Assembly: GCF_014596565.1 (NCBI RefSeq)
Contig: NZ_NOIN01000002.1
Location: 310,001-374,000, forward strand
Source of the DNA: Pseudomonas sp. PSB18
Lineage (GTDB): Bacteria > Pseudomonadota > Gammaproteobacteria > Pseudomonadales > Pseudomonadaceae
Length of the DNA: 64,000 bases
Direction: 5' to 3'
Within the stretch, counting starts at the first letter, position 1. The number at the start of each line of letters is the position of its first letter. Made by a program: the position numbers and the translations under genes. A model generated the notes under the pieces. It was not told where the DNA came from. It ran no database searches and saw nothing but the letters and a program-made list of their open reading frames with translations. Positions 17,606-27,240 of the stretch are shown here, piece by piece.

Positions 17606-18688
17606 TTAAATCAGGGTCTTGCCATGGCGGACGAAGGTCGGTTTGACCACCCGTACCGGGTACCACTTACCACGAATTTCCACCTCGGCACGGTCGGCGG
17701 TAGCCATCGGAACACGTGCCAGGGCGATTGACTTGCTAAGCGTAGGAGAAAAACTGCCACTGGTGATCTCACCTTCGCCCACATCGGCAATGCGAACCAC
17801 CTGATGGGCGCGCAAGACGCCGCGCTCTTCCAGCACCAGGCCAACCAGTTTGTGTTGCACGCCCCCCGCCAACTCGGCTTCCAGCGCGCTGCGCCCGATG
17901 AACTGACGGCTCGCCGGCTCCCAGGCAATGCTCCAGGCCATGTTCGAGGCCAGCGGGGAAATGTCCTGGTGGATGTCCTGGCCGTAGAGGTTCATGCCAG
18001 CCTCCAGCCGCAAGGTATCGCGAGCACCGAGGCCAATGGGGGAAATGCCCGCCCCCACCAGATCATTGAAAAAGCTCGGCGCCTCGTGGGCGGGCAGGAC
18101 AATCTCCAGGCCGTCTTCACCGGTATAGCCCGTGCGCGCAATGAACCAGTCACCGTCGGCACGGCCTTCGAAGGGCTTGAGCTGCTGGATCAACTGACCG
18201 CGCGATTGCGAGACCAGCTCGGCAATCTTGTGTCGGGCCTGGGGTCCCTGGATGGCCAGCATCGCCAGTTCGGGACGCTCGCGCAGTTGCACGTCGTACT
18301 CCCCAAGCTGCGCCTGCATCCAGGCCAGATCCTGATCCCGGGTCGAGGCGTTGAAGACCAGCCGGTAACCGTCGTCGACGCGGTAGACAATCATGTCGTC
18401 GACGATGCCGCCCTGCTCATTGAGCATGGCACTGTAGAGGGCACTTCCCGTGTCCCGCAAGCGGTCGACGTCGTTGGCGAGCAAGCGCTGCAGCCAGGCC
18501 TTGGCCTGGATACCGGCGACATCGATCACCGTCATGTGGGATACATCGAACACACCGCAGTCGCGACGCACCTGGTGGTGCTCTTCGACTTGCGAGCCGT
18601 AATGCAGAGGCATATCCCAACCGCCAAAATCGACCATCTTCGCGCCAAGGGCGAGATGAAGGTCATACAGAGGCGTACGCTGTCCCAT
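17606..18688 (-). CDS. gcvT: Glycine cleavage system aminomethyltransferase (T protein)
   Basis: GcvT transfers the methylene group from the H protein to tetrahydrofolate, releasing ammonia. The 360 residues begin MGQRTPLYDLHLALGAKMVDFGGWDMPLHY, a start fixed by AAGGAG seven bases upstream. The folate-binding core (VFDVSHM, IVDDMIVYR) and the late GARDTLRLEAGMNLYG motif are present. A longer open frame back to 18940 runs into the next gene and has no basis. It is the first gene of gcvT-gcvH. Confidence 0.95.
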   Translation of the reverse strand: MGQRTPLYDLHLALGAKMVDFGGWDMPLHYGSQVEEHHQVRRDCGVFDVSHMTVIDVAGIQAKAWLQRLLANDVDRLRDTGSALYSAMLNEQGGIVDDMIVYRVDDGYRLVFNASTRDQDLAWMQAQLGEYDVQLRERPELAMLAIQGPQARHKIAELVSQSRGQLIQQLKPFEGRADGDWFIARTGYTGEDGLEIVLPAHEAPSFFNDLVGAGISPIGLGARDTLRLEAGMNLYGQDIHQDISPLASNMAWSIAWEPASRQFIGRSALEAELAGGVQHKLVGLVLEERGVLRAHQVVRIADVGEGEITSGSFSPTLSKSIALARVPMATADRAEVEIRGKWYPVRVVKPTFVRHGKTLI

Positions 18689-18843
18689 GGGTTTCTCCTT
18701 CCGGGCTTGGCGAAGGTGCGGATGGACACTGCGTAGCGCGAGCGTCTGAAAAAAGGAGTTTTCTGACGCTCTCAGTTGTCCGGTCCGACAGACGGACCGC
18801 ACCGAATGCCGCGCATTGTAGCCGCATGAGGTAGGACTGGCAC

Positions 18844-20502
18844 CTAGCTGTTTCGATGGGCCGAACGTCGTATCAATCCGATGACCGGCAACAACCCCAC
18901 CAGTACCAACGTCAGCGCTGGCAACGCGGCCCGGGCCCACTCCCCTTCGCTGGTCATTTCGAAGATCCGCACCGCCAGCGTGTCCCAGCCGAACGGACGC
19001 ATGAGCAGGGTCGCGGGCATTTCCTTGAGCACGTCCACGAACACCAGCAACGCGGCGCTCAGGGTGCCGGGCAACAGCAGCGGCAGATACACTTTGAAAA
19101 ACAGTCGCGGCCCACTGACACCGAGACTGCGTGCGGCTTCAGGCAACGACGGGCGGATTCGTCCTAGGCTGCTTTCCAGAGGCCCGTACGCCACGGCCAG
19201 GAAACGCACCAGATAGGCCAGCAACAGGGCCGACAGGCTGCCCAGCAGCAGGGGCTTGCCCGCGCCGCCGAGCCAGGTCGACAGCGGGATAACCAGTTCA
19301 CGGTCCAAGTAGCTGAACGCAAGCATGATCGACACCGCCAGCACCGAGCCAGGCAAGGCATATCCCAGGTTCGCCAGCCCCACGCCGGCGCGAATGGCCC
19401 GGGTCGGGGCCAGGCGCCGGGCGAAAGCCAGCAACAAGGCCACGCAAACGGTGGCAAGCGCCGCCAGCCCCCCCAGGTAAAGGGTGTGGATAATCAACCC
19501 GGCATAGCGCTCATCCAGATCGAAACGGCCGCGCTGCCAAAACCACACCACCAGTTGCAAGACCGGGATGACAAATGCACAGGCGAATACCAGCAGGCAC
19601 CAACCGCTGGCCGCCGCTGCCTTGAGGCCGCGCAAGGCGTACAAGGCCTTGACCCTGGGCCGTTCGTTACTGGCCCGCTGGGCGCCCCGGGCACGGCGTT
19701 CGCCATAGAGCACCAGCATCACCGCCAGCAACAACAGGCTGGCCAATTGAGCAGCACTGGAGAGGCTGAAGAAGCCGTACCAGGTCTTGTAGATGGCAGT
19801 GGTGAAGGTGTCGAAGTTGAACACCGACACCGCCCCGAAATCCGCCAGGGTTTCCATCAACGCCAGCGCCACGCCCGCCCCAATGGCCGGACGGGCCATC
19901 GGTAATGCCACCCGCCAGAACGCCTGCCACGGTGATTGCCCGAGTACCCGAGCCGCCTCCATCAAACCCTTGCCCTGGGCCAGGAACGCGCTGCGCGCCA
20001 GCAGGTACACGTAAGGGTAAAAAACCAGGACCAGTACCAGGATGACCCCACCGGTGGAACGGACCCGGGGCATGCGCAGGCCACTGCCGAACCAGTCACG
20101 CAACAGGGTTTGCACCGGGCCGGCAAAGTCCAGCAGGCCCACGAAGACAAACGCCAGCACGTAGGCCGGAATCGCGAACGGCAACATCAACGCCCAGTCG
20201 AGCCAACGCCGGCCCGGAAACTCACACAGACTGGTAAGCCAGGCCAGACTGACGCCCAGCACCGTCACACCTAGCCCCACGCCCACGATCAGCGTCAGGG
20301 TATTGCCCAGCAAGCGCGGCATCTGGGTTTCCCACAGGTGGGACCAGATTTGCACATCGATGCTTTGCCAGGACAGCAGCAGCACACTCAAGGGCAACAG
20401 GACCAGCGCGGCGATGGCGAAGACCAGGGGGTACCAGCGGCGTTGGGCGGGATGGCTCAAGGAAGGCGCTCGTTCAAAGGATGCGTGGGCAGGCGCAAAC
20501 AA
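18844..20502 (-). CDS. Iron(III) ABC transporter permease (FbpB type)
   Basis: This long permease of about 550 residues has two tandem MetI-like units and about 12 membrane segments, as in ferric iron FbpB/SfuB proteins. EAA-type loops are visible near LMEAARVLGQSPWQAFWRV and LPEAARSLGVSGPRLFFKV. The start is uncertain: the frame opens at TTG 20502, another TTG lies at 20460, and no ATG or good ribosome site precedes the first membrane segment. A REP-type repeat begins two bases upstream of 20502. The cognate binding protein is the next gene upstream. No ATPase gene is present here. Confidence 0.85.
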   Translation of the reverse strand: MFAPAHASFERAPSLSHPAQRRWYPLVFAIAALVLLPLSVLLLSWQSIDVQIWSHLWETQMPRLLGNTLTLIVGVGLGVTVLGVSLAWLTSLCEFPGRRWLDWALMLPFAIPAYVLAFVFVGLLDFAGPVQTLLRDWFGSGLRMPRVRSTGGVILVLVLVFYPYVYLLARSAFLAQGKGLMEAARVLGQSPWQAFWRVALPMARPAIGAGVALALMETLADFGAVSVFNFDTFTTAIYKTWYGFFSLSSAAQLASLLLLAVMLVLYGERRARGAQRASNERPRVKALYALRGLKAAAASGWCLLVFACAFVIPVLQLVVWFWQRGRFDLDERYAGLIIHTLYLGGLAALATVCVALLLAFARRLAPTRAIRAGVGLANLGYALPGSVLAVSIMLAFSYLDRELVIPLSTWLGGAGKPLLLGSLSALLLAYLVRFLAVAYGPLESSLGRIRPSLPEAARSLGVSGPRLFFKVYLPLLLPGTLSAALLVFVDVLKEMPATLLMRPFGWDTLAVRIFEMTSEGEWARAALPALTLVLVGLLPVIGLIRRSAHRNS

Positions 20503-20504
20503 AA

Positions 20505-20636
20505 CCTGTGGCGAGGGGATTTATCCCCGCTGGCTTGCGAAGCAAGCCCATGGAAAACAACTCAGTCCGCCTGACACCGCATGGCTTCCATCAGGGTCGC
20601 TCCGCGACCCAGCGGGGATGAATCCCTCGCCACAGG
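20505..20636. repeat. REP-like inverted repeat (family B) inside the iron transporter operon
   Basis: CCTGTGGCGAGGGGATTTATC at one end and its inverse ending CCCTCGCCACAGG at the other enclose a further internal palindrome (GGGTCGCTCCGCGACCC). It separates the binding-protein gene from the permease gene. Confidence 0.8.
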
Positions 20637-20653
20637 GAACCTCGCCCCGTATG

Positions 20654-21658
20654 TCAGTTCCAACCCGCCCGGTCCATCATGCGAATGGCTTCGGCCTGGC
20701 GCTTGCCCGCCACCTCCACCGGCAGCGTGTCGGCCTTGAACTTGCCCCAGGCTGCGACTTCCTTTGACGGCTCCACTTGGGGATTGGCCGGAAACTCCTG
20801 GTTCACGTCGGCAAAGATGCTTTGCGCCTCGGGCGTGGTCATCCACTCCACCAGTTTCTTCGCCGCCTCGGGGTGCGGTGCGTGCCGGGTCAGGCCGATG
20901 CCCGACAGGTTGATGTGCACGCCTCGGTCAGCCTGGTTCGGCCAGAACAGCTTCACTTTCAGGTCCGGCTTCTGCTGGTGCAGACGGCCGTAATAATAGG
21001 TGTTGACGATACCGACGTCGCACTGCCCGGCGTTGATCGCTTCGAGCAATGCGGTGTCGTCGGAAAACACGTCGGTGGACAGGTTCCTGACCCAGCCCTT
21101 GAGGATCTTCTCGGCTTTTTCCGCACCGTGGGTTTCGATCAGGGTGGCGGTGAGGGACTGGTTGTAGACCTTCTTCGAAGTGCGCAGGCACAGGCGACCT
21201 TCCCATTGATCGTCCGCCAGGGCTTCGTAGGTGGTCAGTTCATCGGGTTTGACTCGGTCGGTGGAGTAGGCAATGGTCCGTGCCCGCAGGCTCAAGCCGG
21301 TCCAGGCATGGGAGGAAGCACGGTATTGAGATGGGATGTTGGCATCGATCACCGGGGAGGTGAACGGCTGGAGAATGCCCATCTGTTCGGCCTGCCAGAG
21401 GTTGCCGGCGTCCACGGTAAGCAGCAGATCGGCGGTGGCATTTTCACCTTCGGCCTTGATGCGCTGCATCAACGGCGCTTCCTTGTCGGTGATGAACTTC
21501 ACCGATACACCGGTCTTTTGGGTGTAGGCATCGAAGACCGGCTTGATCAGCTCATCGATGCGCGAGGAGTAGACCACCACCTCATCGGCGGCCTGCACGG
21601 CAGTGGAGCCGACCAGGGTCAGGGCGAGGGCGGACAGCAGGCGCTTGGGTGCCGACAT
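20654..21658 (-). CDS. Iron(III) ABC transporter periplasmic binding protein (FbpA/FutA type)
   Basis: This 334-residue protein has a signal peptide (cleavage near VQA-AD) and a class II solute-binding fold starting [21 protein letters not shown], as in ferric-ion-binding proteins. The pair NTYYYGRL contains the tyrosines that in FbpA-type proteins coordinate iron. The ATG at 21658 is chosen because a GAGAG site precedes it and it begins the signal peptide. It is the first gene of the two-gene unit with the permease. Confidence 0.88.
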   Translation of the reverse strand: MSAPKRLLSALALTLVGSTAVQAADEVVVYSSRIDELIKPVFDAYTQKTGVSVKFITDKEAPLMQRIKAEGENATADLLLTVDAGNLWQAEQMGILQPFTSPVIDANIPSQYRASSHAWTGLSLRARTIAYSTDRVKPDELTTYEALADDQWEGRLCLRTSKKVYNQSLTATLIETHGAEKAEKILKGWVRNLSTDVFSDDTALLEAINAGQCDVGIVNTYYYGRLHQQKPDLKVKLFWPNQADRGVHINLSGIGLTRHAPHPEAAKKLVEWMTTPEAQSIFADVNQEFPANPQVEPSKEVAAWGKFKADTLPVEVAGKRQAEAIRMMDRAGWN

Positions 21659-21786
21659 GGAAGCGGTCTCTCGGTGGGTGAACGAGCGCAAATGATAAAG
21701 ACTCACATTTGGCAGCTCAATCAAACAGTGGGTGGAGACATTTCCAAATGTTGCGGCAGTTGGAGGTGTGGTACCTGTCCCGACGC

Positions 21787-21849
21787 AATCGCGAGCAGGC
21801 TCGCTCCCACATTGGACTGCATGCCCTGTGGGAGCGAGCCTGCTCGCGA
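21787..21849. repeat. REP doublet (family A) between ubiI and the iron transporter
   Basis: ATCGCGAGCAGGCTCGCTCCCAC is followed, after 17 bases, by its exact inverted copy. It sits in the 3' region of ubiI. Confidence 0.9.
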
Positions 21850-21875
21850 TGAGACCATAAGCTCCAACCCAAGTC

Positions 21876-23099
21876 TCAAGCCTTGGCCAGATCCGGCAGA
21901 TCCCCGATCAACCCCAGCGCTTCGCGCACGAACAGCGCCTTGGCTTCGGGCAGGCGGTCCACCAGCTTCAACCCGGTATTGCGCAACCAGCGTACCGGCA
22001 ATGGATCGGCCTGGAACAGCCGCTCAAAACCTTCCATCGCCGCCATCAGCGCCAGGTTATGAGGCATTCGCCGGCGCTCGTAGCGGCTCAGCACCTTGAC
22101 GTCGGCCAGCCGCTCGCCTCGTGCGGCAGCCTGCAACAGCACCTCGGCCAGCACAGCCGCGTCGAGGAACCCCAGGTTCACGCCCTGCCCGGCCAACGGG
22201 TGAATGGTGTGGGCCGCGTCGCCGATCAAGGCCAGGCCTTCGGCCACGTAGCGCTTGGCGTGGCGTTGGCGCAGCGGTACGCACAGGCGTGGGTCGGCAC
22301 TGACCACCTGGCCGAGCCGGCCTTCGAAGGCCCGCTCCAGCTCGTTGCAGAAACCGCCGTCATCCAGTGCCATCAAGCGCTGTGCCTCGCCAGGGGTCGT
22401 GGACCAGACAATCGAACACCAATCGTGCCGACCGTCGCGCTCCAGGGGCAGGAAAGCCAGCGGACCGTTGTCGGTGAAGCGCTGCCACGCCGTCATTCGA
22501 TGGGGTTTGGCGCTGCGCACGCTGGTGACGATGGCATGGTGCAGGTAATCCCACTCGCGGGTGGCGACCCCCGTCAGGCGTCGCACGGCGGAATTCGCGC
22601 CGTCCGCGGCGATGACCAGCGGTGCCCGCAGGGTGCGACCATCGGCCAGGGTCAGCAGCCAGTCATCGCCGGAGCGACGCATCTGCTCGAGTCGCGCGTT
22701 GGCGAGCAGGCCCAGGTCGCAATCATGCAACCGATCCAGCAAGGCGTCCTGCACCACGCGGTTTTCAACGATATGCCCCAAGGTGTCGGCGTGCAGGCTT
22801 TCGGCGGAAAAATGAATCTGCCCAGTGCCACTGCCGTCCCAGACGTGCATGTCGGTGTAGGGACTGGCGCGGCGGGTGGCGATGCCGTCCCAGACGCCAA
22901 GGCGCTCGAGGATCCGCTGGCTGGCCGTCGACAAGGCACTGACCCGGGGTTCGAAGGGCGCCTGGGGATCGAAGGGTTTGACGCTCATCGGGCTGCCGTC
23001 GAGCAACAGCACCTGCAAGCCGCTGCCCTGCAATGCCAGCGCCAGGGCGCTGCCGACCATACCGGCACCGACAATCAGCAGATCTGCACGCAATTCCAT
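21876..23099 (-). CDS. ubiI: Ubiquinone biosynthesis flavin hydroxylase (UbiI/VisC type)
   Basis: This class A flavoprotein monooxygenase has 407 residues. The FAD ADP-binding motif [13 protein letters not shown] is at residues 11-23, the DG motif is in [13 protein letters not shown], and the second FAD motif is [18 protein letters not shown] near 290. It belongs to the UbiH/UbiI/UbiF/VisC family that hydroxylates the ubiquinone ring. It follows ubiH on the same strand after a 61-base gap. Assignment to UbiI rather than a paralogue rests on its position beside ubiH and on family resemblance. Confidence 0.88.
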   Translation of the reverse strand: MELRADLLIVGAGMVGSALALALQGSGLQVLLLDGSPMSVKPFDPQAPFEPRVSALSTASQRILERLGVWDGIATRRASPYTDMHVWDGSGTGQIHFSAESLHADTLGHIVENRVVQDALLDRLHDCDLGLLANARLEQMRRSGDDWLLTLADGRTLRAPLVIAADGANSAVRRLTGVATREWDYLHHAIVTSVRSAKPHRMTAWQRFTDNGPLAFLPLERDGRHDWCSIVWSTTPGEAQRLMALDDGGFCNELERAFEGRLGQVVSADPRLCVPLRQRHAKRYVAEGLALIGDAAHTIHPLAGQGVNLGFLDAAVLAEVLLQAAARGERLADVKVLSRYERRRMPHNLALMAAMEGFERLFQADPLPVRWLRNTGLKLVDRLPEAKALFVREALGLIGDLPDLAKA

Positions 23100-23160
23100 G
23101 CTTTAAGCCTGTTTTGCGGGCGACATGAGCCGCCCAAGAAAAGAATGTTCAACCCCATGC

Positions 23161-24348
23161 CTACACATCGGGCCGGGTCCCAAGGCCCATGGCCTGGCGG
23201 GCGAACCAGCGCTTGGCGGGGGGCAGCGCGTCGAGACCGAGCAGGCCGAGGTTACGGGCCACCGACACCAGAGGCAGGCGACTGCTGAACAGCCGCGTGA
23301 CCTGGTCGGAGAAGCCCACCGTCAAGGTCTGGTCCATCCGCTGCCGCTCGCGATAAGCCTGCAACACGGCAAAATCCCCCGGTACGCTTTCGCTGTCCAG
23401 CAAGGCATCGGCCAAGGCCTGGGCGTCGCGCAGCGACAGGTTGAAGCCCTGCCCGGCAATCGGATGCAAACTGTGGGCGGCATTGCCCAGGATCGCCAGA
23501 TGCGGGCGCACCTGCTCTTCGGCCTCCACCAGCGCCAACGGGTACAGATGTCGCACGCCCACCTGTTTCAAGGCACCCAGGCGATAACCGAACACGCTCT
23601 GCAATTCGCTGAGGAAACTGCGCTCGTCGAGGCCAGCCAGCCGCTGCGCATCCATACCCTGGCGGGTCCAGACCAGGGCACAGCGATTCTCCGGCAGCGG
23701 TAACAGGGCCATCGGGCCGTCATCGGTGAAGCGCTCGAAGGCCATGCCATCATGGGCTTCGCTGGGGGTGATGTTGGCGATCAACGCGCTCTGGTCATAC
23801 GGACGATTGCTCACACCGACGCCCAGTTGTTCCCGAAGACCGGAACGACCGCCGTCGGCCAGTACCGCAAGGTCGCACTCCAGGAGCGTTTCGTCATCCA
23901 GGGTCAGGCGATAACCGTCAACCAGCGGCTCCATCCGCGTGACTTGCGCCGGGCAGCGCCAACTGACCACGTCCTTGTCCAGGCCTTGCCACAGGCACTG
24001 GCCAAGCCAGGCGTTTTCCACCACATAGCCCAAGGCCGGGACACCTTCCTCGCTGGCCGACAGCCGGGCCGTGGAAAACCGTCCGCGATCGGACACATGG
24101 ATCTGTTTGATTGGCTCGGCACGCTGGGAAATGTTCTGCCACAGCCCGAGGCGCTGATAGATCTGCCGGGCGCCGAAGGACAAGGCCGAGGAACGGGCAT
24201 CGTAGCTCGGTTGCCAGGTATGGCCTGGGGCGAAGGGCTCGATCAGGACGATCTTCCAGCCCCGGGCCCTGGCACCCGCTTGCAGGGCCAAGGCCAGGCT
24301 CGCGCCGACCAGGCCACCGCCGATGATCGCCAGATTGACCCGACTCAT
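23161..24348 (-). CDS. ubiH: 2-octaprenyl-6-methoxyphenol hydroxylase
   Basis: This 395-residue FAD hydroxylase acts on the ubiquinone ring. It has an N-terminal Rossmann motif GGGLVGASLALAL (residues 10-22), a DG motif at VLADGGRSGLR, and the closing FAD motif GNAAHSLHPIAGQGFNLS. The start overlaps the pepP stop by four bases, an arrangement I recall as common for pepP-ubiH in gamma-proteobacteria and one that suggests translational coupling. It is a paralogue of the adjacent ubiI. Confidence 0.92.
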   Translation of the reverse strand: MSRVNLAIIGGGLVGASLALALQAGARARGWKIVLIEPFAPGHTWQPSYDARSSALSFGARQIYQRLGLWQNISQRAEPIKQIHVSDRGRFSTARLSASEEGVPALGYVVENAWLGQCLWQGLDKDVVSWRCPAQVTRMEPLVDGYRLTLDDETLLECDLAVLADGGRSGLREQLGVGVSNRPYDQSALIANITPSEAHDGMAFERFTDDGPMALLPLPENRCALVWTRQGMDAQRLAGLDERSFLSELQSVFGYRLGALKQVGVRHLYPLALVEAEEQVRPHLAILGNAAHSLHPIAGQGFNLSLRDAQALADALLDSESVPGDFAVLQAYRERQRMDQTLTVGFSDQVTRLFSSRLPLVSVARNLGLLGLDALPPAKRWFARQAMGLGTRPDV

Positions 24349-25679
24349 GCCACTTGATCCCGTGCGTCGGCCATCAGGGCCTCGATTTCGGCAACGGTCT
24401 TGGGCACGCCTCGGGTCAGGATCTCACAACCGCTTCTGGTCACCACCACGTCATCCTCGATGCGCACGCCAATGCCGCGCCACTTTTTCGCTACGCTGCG
24501 GTTGTCCGGGGCAATGTAGATGCCCGGCTCCACGGTCAGTGTCATGCCGACTTCCAGTACCCGCCATTCACCGCCTACCCGGTATTCGCCCACATCATGC
24601 ACATCCATGCCCAGCCAGTGGCCGGCGCGGTGCATGTAGAACGCCCGGTAGGCTTCGCTGGCGATCAACTCGTCCACCTCACCCGCTAGTAGCCCAAGGC
24701 GCACCAGGCCCTCGGTAATGACCTGAACCGTCGCCTCATGGGCCTGGTTCCAGTGCTTGTCCGGCGCGATCTCGGCAAACGCCGCTTCCTGGGCCGCCAG
24801 CACCAACTCGTAGATCGCCTTCTGTTCGGCGGAAAACCTGCCGTTGACCGGCCAGGTGCGCGTGATATCGCTGGCGTAGCAGTCGATTTCACAACCGGCA
24901 TCGATCAGCACCAGGTCGCCATCCTTGAGCAGCGCGTCGTTCTGCTGGTAATGCAGGATGCAGCTATTGCGGCCCGCCGCGACAATCGAGCCATAGGCCG
25001 GCATTTTCGCCCCGCCCTTGCGGAACTCGTAATCCAGTTCGGCTTCCAGGCTGTATTCGTAGAGTCCGGGACGCGCCGCCTGCATCGCCCGGATATGCGC
25101 CTGGGCGGAGATCCGCGCCGCTTCACGCATGACCTTCACTTCCGCCGCCGATTTATACAGGCGCATGTCATGCAGCAAGTGATCCAGGGCAACGAATTCG
25201 TTCGGCGGCTGGGCGCCGAGGTTGGCCTTGGAGCGAATCACGTTGATCCACTCCATCAGGTGCCGGTCGAATTCCGGGTTGCTGCCCATGGCCGAATACA
25301 CCCGGTCCCGGCCTTCGATCAGGCCCGGCAGGATGTCGTCGATGTCGGTGATAGGAAATGCGTCGTCGGCGCCATAATCACGGATCGCGCCTTCCTGCCC
25401 GGCACGCAGGCCATCCCACAACTCACGCTCGGCGTTGCGCTCGCGGCAGAACAGGACGTATTCGCCATGGGCCCGGCCGGGCATCAGCACGATCACCGCC
25501 TGCGGCTCGGGAAAGCCGCTGAGGTATTGGAAATCGCTGTCCTGGCGGTAGACATGCTCGACGTCGCGGTTGCGGATCGCAACGGCGGCGGCGGGCAGGA
25601 TTGCGATGCTGTTGGGCTCCATCTGCGCCATCAGGGCCTTTCGGCGACGGCTGTATTCCGATTTCGGGATATGAATCAT
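24345..25679 (-). CDS. pepP: Xaa-Pro aminopeptidase P
   Basis: This 444-residue M24B metallopeptidase removes N-terminal residues that precede proline. The dimanganese ligands are in IDAGCEIDCYASDITRTW (two Asp), GHWLGMDVHD (His), TVEPGIY (Glu) and GVRIEDDV (Glu). The ATG at 25679 (MIHIPKSEYSRRR) aligns with the E. coli start; a TTG at 25706 lies directly at the stop of the preceding gene. The operon order is ygfB-like, pepP, ubiH, ubiI. Confidence 0.94.
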   Translation of the reverse strand: MIHIPKSEYSRRRKALMAQMEPNSIAILPAAAVAIRNRDVEHVYRQDSDFQYLSGFPEPQAVIVLMPGRAHGEYVLFCRERNAERELWDGLRAGQEGAIRDYGADDAFPITDIDDILPGLIEGRDRVYSAMGSNPEFDRHLMEWINVIRSKANLGAQPPNEFVALDHLLHDMRLYKSAAEVKVMREAARISAQAHIRAMQAARPGLYEYSLEAELDYEFRKGGAKMPAYGSIVAAGRNSCILHYQQNDALLKDGDLVLIDAGCEIDCYASDITRTWPVNGRFSAEQKAIYELVLAAQEAAFAEIAPDKHWNQAHEATVQVITEGLVRLGLLAGEVDELIASEAYRAFYMHRAGHWLGMDVHDVGEYRVGGEWRVLEVGMTLTVEPGIYIAPDNRSVAKKWRGIGVRIEDDVVVTRSGCEILTRGVPKTVAEIEALMADARDQVA

Positions 25680-25706
25680 GGGCAGACGGTGTTCCCTTTC
25701 AAGCAA

Positions 25707-26261
25707 TCAGTGCAAGGACGGTTTGGCGGCTGGCTCAGCGGTTTTCTTCGTCTCGGTGAACAACAGCAGTGGCGCGACCCGCAGGTATTCCATCACTTCC
25801 ATGTAGTCGCTTTCGCCGTCATCGGACTCTTCCAGGGCATCCTGGACCTGAGAGATCGCGGCCAGGTCCTGCAACACCTCGTTGGCCTCGGCGCTCAGCG
25901 CATAGGCGCGGCGGGTCAGGCCAAAGCCGGCGAGGAAGCCCTGGCACCACTGGCCCAGGGCCGCGGCGCGCTCGGCCAGCGGCGCATCGTCGGTGGGGAG
26001 CAGCAGGACAACGGTCATGTCATCGCTGGTCAGCTCGCCCTTGACCATTTCCTGCAGGCCAATGAGCGCGTTGCGGACATTGTCCGCAGGCTCGCCTTCG
26101 AGCAGCTCGGCAGCGTCGGCCAGCCAGCCTTCGGCGTCGAAGCCGGCACCTGCGCAGCTACGGCCGAGCAACAGGCCGTGCAGTTCGGCAGGCGATACGG
26201 GGTGGCCGCTGGTGCTCAGCAGGGTGGCAAAGGCTTGATACGGAGAATTCTGAATGGGCAT
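25707..26261 (-). CDS. YgfB/UPF0149 family protein
   Basis: This 184-residue, mostly helical acidic protein of the UPF0149 family starts [19 protein letters not shown] and contains the segment GFLAGFGL near residue 110. It is first in the operon with pepP, ubiH and ubiI. In P. aeruginosa an orthologue was reported to influence ampDh3 expression and beta-lactam resistance through AlpA. Whether that holds here cannot be seen. It is divergent from the zapA operon. Confidence 0.88.
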   Translation of the reverse strand: MPIQNSPYQAFATLLSTSGHPVSPAELHGLLLGRSCAGAGFDAEGWLADAAELLEGEPADNVRNALIGLQEMVKGELTSDDMTVVLLLPTDDAPLAERAAALGQWCQGFLAGFGLTRRAYALSAEANEVLQDLAAISQVQDALEESDDGESDYMEVMEYLRVAPLLLFTETKKTAEPAAKPSLH

Positions 26262-26389
26262 GGGCAGCTAGGCGCCAGACGGCGCTATGTCTAGAATGGA
26301 GGCCTTGTATCCTACATCGACAGACTCGCCAAGACTATCAGAGGCTGTGCGACCCACCTCCCCATCAGACACAATCTTCAGTGGACACA

Positions 26390-26599
26390 ATGGAAGACAC
26401 CGACCTGCAAGCGCTGATGGCCAGACTCGAATTGCTAATTGACCGGGTCGAGCAACTAAAGAGCCAGAACGGACTCTTATTAGCTCAGGAAAAAACCTGG
26501 CGCGAGGAACGCGCTCACCTCATTGAAAAAAACGAAATCGCCCGGCGTAAGGTCGAATCGATGATTTCGCGCCTCAAGGCCCTGGAGCAAGACTCATGA
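26390..26599 (+). CDS. Small coiled-coil protein (TIGR02449 family)
   Basis: This 69-residue protein is almost entirely coiled coil (heptads through LELLIDRVEQLKSQNGLLL). It is placed directly before zapA with a four-base ATGA overlap, so the two are co-translated. The ATG at 26390 is preferred over a GTG nine bases earlier. The pairing with ZapA suggests a role at the division ring, which is inference. Confidence 0.8.
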   Translation: MEDTDLQALMARLELLIDRVEQLKSQNGLLLAQEKTWREERAHLIEKNEIARRKVESMISRLKALEQDS

Positions 26600-26913
26600 G
26601 TTCAAGCAATAGCGTTACCGTGCAGATCCTCGACAAAGAATATTCGATCATCTGCCCCCAGGAAGAGCGCAGCAACCTGGTGAGTGCCGCCCGCTACCTG
26701 GACGGCAAGATGCGCGAAATCCGCAGCAGCGGCAAAGTCATCGGCGCCGACCGTATCGCCGTGATGGCTGCCTTGAACATCACCCACGACCTGCTGCATC
26801 GCCAGGATACGCCGGACGTGCAGGTCAGCGGATCGACCCGTGAACAGGTGCGCGACCTGCTGGAACGGGTGGATCTGGTGCTGGCCACCGATCCGGACGT
26901 CAGCAAGGGCTGA
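26596..26913 (+). CDS. zapA: Cell division protein ZapA
   Basis: ZapA binds and bundles FtsZ at the division ring. The 105-residue protein begins with the small globular domain (VTVQILDKEYSIICPQEER, then LVSAARYLDGKMREIR) and ends in a coiled coil that mediates tetramer formation. Its length is normal. The 3' end carries the promoter of the 6S RNA gene, and the order zapA-ssrS-ygfA is the usual one in gamma-proteobacteria. Confidence 0.93.
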   Translation: MSSSNSVTVQILDKEYSIICPQEERSNLVSAARYLDGKMREIRSSGKVIGADRIAVMAALNITHDLLHRQDTPDVQVSGSTREQVRDLLERVDLVLATDPDVSKG

Positions 26914-26938
26914 TTCGCGAAGCTGCCTGGGGTATACT
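26910..26938 (+). promoter_or_regulatory. Promoter of 6S RNA
   Basis: A good -10 hexamer TATACT lies at 26933-26938, about seven bases before the predicted RNA start, with a weak -35 (CTGATT) 17 bases upstream that overlaps the zapA stop. Confidence 0.55.
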
Positions 26939-26944
26939 TGCGTC

Positions 26945-27121
26945 ACTCCCTGGGGTGCTTGCCAGTTGGTGATGTCCCTGAGCCGATACGCACAACCACG
27001 GGGGTTGCACGTTGGGGCCGGTGTGCATGTCCGCTTGACGGAAAGCCTTAACGCCTCCTGCAACTTCCACCTTGAACTCTCGGGTTCAAGGGCTAAGCCG
27101 GCAGCGGTTCATCCGGGGAGC
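26945..27121 (+). ncRNA. ssrS: 6S RNA
   Basis: About 177 bases between zapA and ygfA match the Pseudomonas 6S RNA as I remember it, including TGATGTCCCTGAGCCGATA, GGGGCCGGTGTGCATGTCCG, ACGGAAAGCCTTAACG and GCGGTTCATCCGGGGAG. The 5' and 3' ends (CTCCCTGGGG and CCGGGGAG) pair to close the long rod. 6S RNA mimics an open promoter and sequesters the housekeeping RNA polymerase in stationary phase. Exact ends are estimated. Confidence 0.92.
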
Positions 27122-27132
27122 CTGATTTTCCA

Positions 27133-27163
27133 GACAATGCCAGTCTCCAGGACTGGCATTGTC
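27133..27163. other. Perfect 12-base hairpin between 6S RNA and ygfA
   Basis: GACAATGCCAGT pairs exactly with ACTGGCATTGTC around a seven-base loop. No T-run follows on either strand, so it is not a standard terminator. It may mark the processed end of the 6S precursor or act in the ygfA leader. Confidence 0.6.
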
Positions 27164-27240
27164 GTGTCTGGCACAGGCATTTCTGGCGGCAACATTTGCG
27201 GTTACGCTGTGTCATCCAAGCCAGACTCGAAGCATCGACC

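Noticed and set aside
21690-21711. Possible Fur box upstream of the iron-binding protein gene
   Set aside because: AAATG and CATTT arms are present but the core matches the consensus poorly. The location is right, so a motif scan with a Pseudomonas Fur matrix would settle it.
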